Shown in pieces: positions 61,801 through 64,000 of a stretch of 64,000 nt of DNA. Below the pieces are notes generated by a model that did no database searches, was not told where the DNA came from, and saw nothing but the letters and a program-made list of their open reading frames with translations. The stretch spans positions 5,704,001-5,768,000 of the forward strand of contig JAILWY010000022.1 in NCBI GenBank assembly GCA_022113835.1, in the 5' to 3' direction. Source of the DNA: Atopsyche davidsoni (lineage: Eukaryota > Arthropoda > Insecta > Trichoptera > Hydrobiosidae). Every line of letters starts with the position of its first letter. The first letter of the stretch is position 1. The translations under genes were made by a program, and so were the position numbers.

Positions 61801-63087
61801 AAAAAATTATTGAACTATTGACCCCAAAATATATTATTTTTATGAATCTATTATGTTTTAACTAGATTATTCATTCATTAGCATTTACAATCATTTCGAT
61901 AAACTCTGATTATGCCTCCATATCTAGTGGCCTAAATCGCGTTTGGGTGAAACTTCACTACAATATATAATAATACTTAATATCGAATCTTTCTTCTTAT
62001 CCATAGATTCCAGCTTTCTCTACTCAATTTTCACATTTATCTGATATCCGAAAAATCTAGACGACAATCGAGTTCGGTTGTAATCTTGTTTATTTCGATG
62101 TGTTGACTTTTTGTCTGTGGCCGACGAAATCGACCGATGCGACAGTCGCGTCATAAGGACCTTTACTTATGGTTTGAATTTAATATTTATTGAAATAACT
62201 TATATGTTGTATGTTATTAATCAACGATGTTAACGATTAGATCGCAACAAATCAGAAGTAATCAATATTTTTCACTAAGAATGCATAGTATGTATATTTT
62301 TTTCACAAATTCTGAAGTGTTAGTTTGGTATGATAAATAATATTTGTATTATTTTGTTAATCTATTTTAACATCATTTTTATATAAAATTACTTGAAAAA
62401 TAAAAAGGGTGAATCATTAATATTCACAAAAACTCGACAGCTTTTTTTATTCTGACACTTTACACACACTGAGTCTCAAAAATTGTTGTGTCATCAGAAA
62501 ATGGATCTGAACTGATGTGAAATAGATTTCCGATGACAGGGATGTACAAATAATTATTTAGATGACTCATTTATTCATAAATATATTTAAATAATTTTAT
62601 ACATGTTTAAGATTATATACCTGGTATGTTTCTGGATTAATAAATTGGATTTGGGTAAAATTTTTCTATAATATCAAATAATTATTATTCAACTTTCTCC
62701 TTACAGATAGGTCATATGAAGAACTAATCAACGAATCAATTCTTCTGACTTATTGTTTTGATGTGATCAATTCTGCTGACGTGATATAGAACAGCAAACC
62801 TGAGTGACATCAAAGTGTAGGTAAACCTAAGATGGATGGTATAATGAAGAACTGACTAGAATTACGAGGATATTAGTGCTTAGTAGAGACATCGTGAGAT
62901 TCACAGATCGATGCCATGAGACAAGCGGGGAGCTTAGAACCCTCAAGGTGTGTTTAAAGGATCCTTTTACTCATTTGGAATGTTTTCACTCTTCTCTACT
63001 CAACCAGATCTGATAGAAGGTCGCAGTGTGATGATATGACCTTGGCGAATTGACCATTATGTTATTTCGAATACACCTGAATTACAA

Positions 63088-63375
63088 ATTCTAAACAATT
63101 CAAAGTAGGACGCTATTGGCTAATTGTAAGTCGGTTGCGGATACCTGAAAGGAATTGATTGACAAAGTAGTCAATATCCCAGTTAAGGCTGTATACGCTC
63201 CATTCTAAATTAAGGGATCACTTATTAATGACGATGACCTCCTTGTAGACACATCATCAGGGAAGCCGTGGATCGTTGTGAACTCTCATGGCTCAAGAGC
63301 CGGCGGCTCTCTGGCCGTACGGTTTTGTCGAAGTAAACAACTCAAAATAAGACGCTATTAGCTAGTTGCAAATCG
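63088..63375 (+). repeat. Direct repeat with GACGCTATTRGCTA core
   Basis: AGTAGGACGCTATTGGCTAA at about 63105 and AATAAGACGCTATTAGCTAG at about 63346 are 242 bases apart in the same orientation. The core equals that of the promoter MITE at 46100-46270. Confidence 0.65.
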
Positions 63376-63759
63376 ACCGCAAGTTGTATCACAACATGTG
63401 GCATTTTTTAAAATATTAAATGGCTATTGAAAAAAAAATAAAGCGTTTTTATAAAAAAAGAACAAATTTCAAATTGAATGATTCTCCAACCAAAAAAATA
63501 ACAAAATCAAATATAATAAATAAAACAAAATAGTGTGCTTTTGTTGTTTACGTGAAATGTCCTACATATAGTTTGTTATATTTGTGTATCCTAAATATAG
63601 TATTTAATCCATATGTAATTGGAGCACACTTCAATAGCCTGCAATTTCAGTTTGTATCTCTCCATTTTTTGTCACTGAAGTTTCCAAGAAAACCGGCCCG
63701 ATTGTGAAACTGCGAGAAGATTATTTTTAATGATTGTTTTATATTTTTCATTGTAGAAA

Positions 63760-63831
63760 ATGGACTTGCATAAAAATATAAATATCCCCGTCCGCTCCAG
63801 AAGTCTGTACACCGCCCACTCCAATGCTCAT
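63760..63831 (+). CDS. Candidate first coding exon of a downstream gene
   Basis: A strong acceptor (TATTTTTCATTGTAG, ending 63756) is followed three bases later by ATG and 24 codons (MDLHKNINIPVRSRSLYTAH...) up to a weak donor (GTTTGT). Base composition is richer in C than the surroundings. If not spliced, the frame runs 27 codons more to TAA. Product unknown. Confidence 0.25.
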
Positions 63832-64000
63832 GTTTGTATTTTCTCTATTTTTATAAATGGTATTACATATTTACGATGTTATTTATTGTCTGAAACACAT
63901 AGATTGAATGGATAAATAGAATCAGCTGTTTTCTTTTCACTTTGGCAAGATAGCCTCTCTGCTTCAGTATACAATGGAGTTGTTGGCAGATAGGCTGTAG

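Larger units (their letters stand above)
57830..63087. other. Intergenic region after barentsz
   Basis: Apart from the tandem arrays at 59880 and 61555 it is AT-rich unique sequence. A block at about 62880-62945 resembles blocks at 49990-50045 and 50475-50505 in barentsz introns (CGTGAGATTCACAGA...), a low-copy repeat. An ACGTTTCGGCCTCCGCAC motif lies at about 61070. Confidence 0.5.

Overview
The window is nuclear DNA of an insect. It is AT-rich, its genes have many short exons with GT-AG introns, and it carries many transposon remnants, tRNA-derived SINE heads and fold-back elements. The encoded proteins have clear arthropod orthologs. The order of insect cannot be settled from the sequence alone. 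Short (TTAGG)-like runs, for example near 6379, fit an arthropod but are weak evidence. No bacterial, plasmid, phage or CRISPR feature is present.

Bases 1 to about 30,170 hold no protein-coding gene that I can support. They contain AT microsatellites, a roughly 550-bp interspersed repeat (copies at 4.6, 17.5 and, inverted, 32.7 kb), a 191-bp tandem repeat at 10.7 kb, remains of a non-LTR retrotransposon, several SINE heads, and three hAT-type DNA transposon copies with exact 8-bp target-site duplications (21.2, 26.7 and 29.5 kb). A decayed mariner transposase lies at about 30.17-30.75 kb.

Three multi-exon genes occupy about 30.76-57 kb. (1) 30762-40175 (+) encodes a TINAG-like/Swim protein: a secreted somatomedin-B plus cathepsin-B-like pseudoprotease whose catalytic Cys is Ser. 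Only the short exon with the start codon is missing. (2) 43504-45951 (-) encodes pallidin (BLOC1S6), a 140-residue subunit of the BLOC-1 complex, in five exons. (3) 46678-56941 (+) encodes Barentsz/CASC3 (MLN51), the fourth core subunit of the exon junction complex, as 15 exons and 1,227 residues. It carries a hexapeptide DKRPxx array, a very large Gln-rich repeat and a long acidic C-terminus. Pallidin and barentsz are head to head with 726 bp between start codons, and a palindromic MITE sits inside that shared promoter region. An unassigned terminal exon may end at 41362, and a possible first coding exon of another gene starts at 63760.

From 57 to 63.7 kb there are only diverged tandem repeats and AT-rich unique sequence. 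The three genes do not form a pathway: one acts outside the cell (matrix/Wnt-binding family), one in lysosome-related organelle biogenesis, and one in mRNA localisation and decay. No clearly new biological system was found. The most unusual points are the mariner remnant abutting a splice acceptor, the lineage-specific repeats in Barentsz, the MITE in the bidirectional promoter, and a family of fold-back elements with TTTCTTGGGTGTTGAG-type ends.
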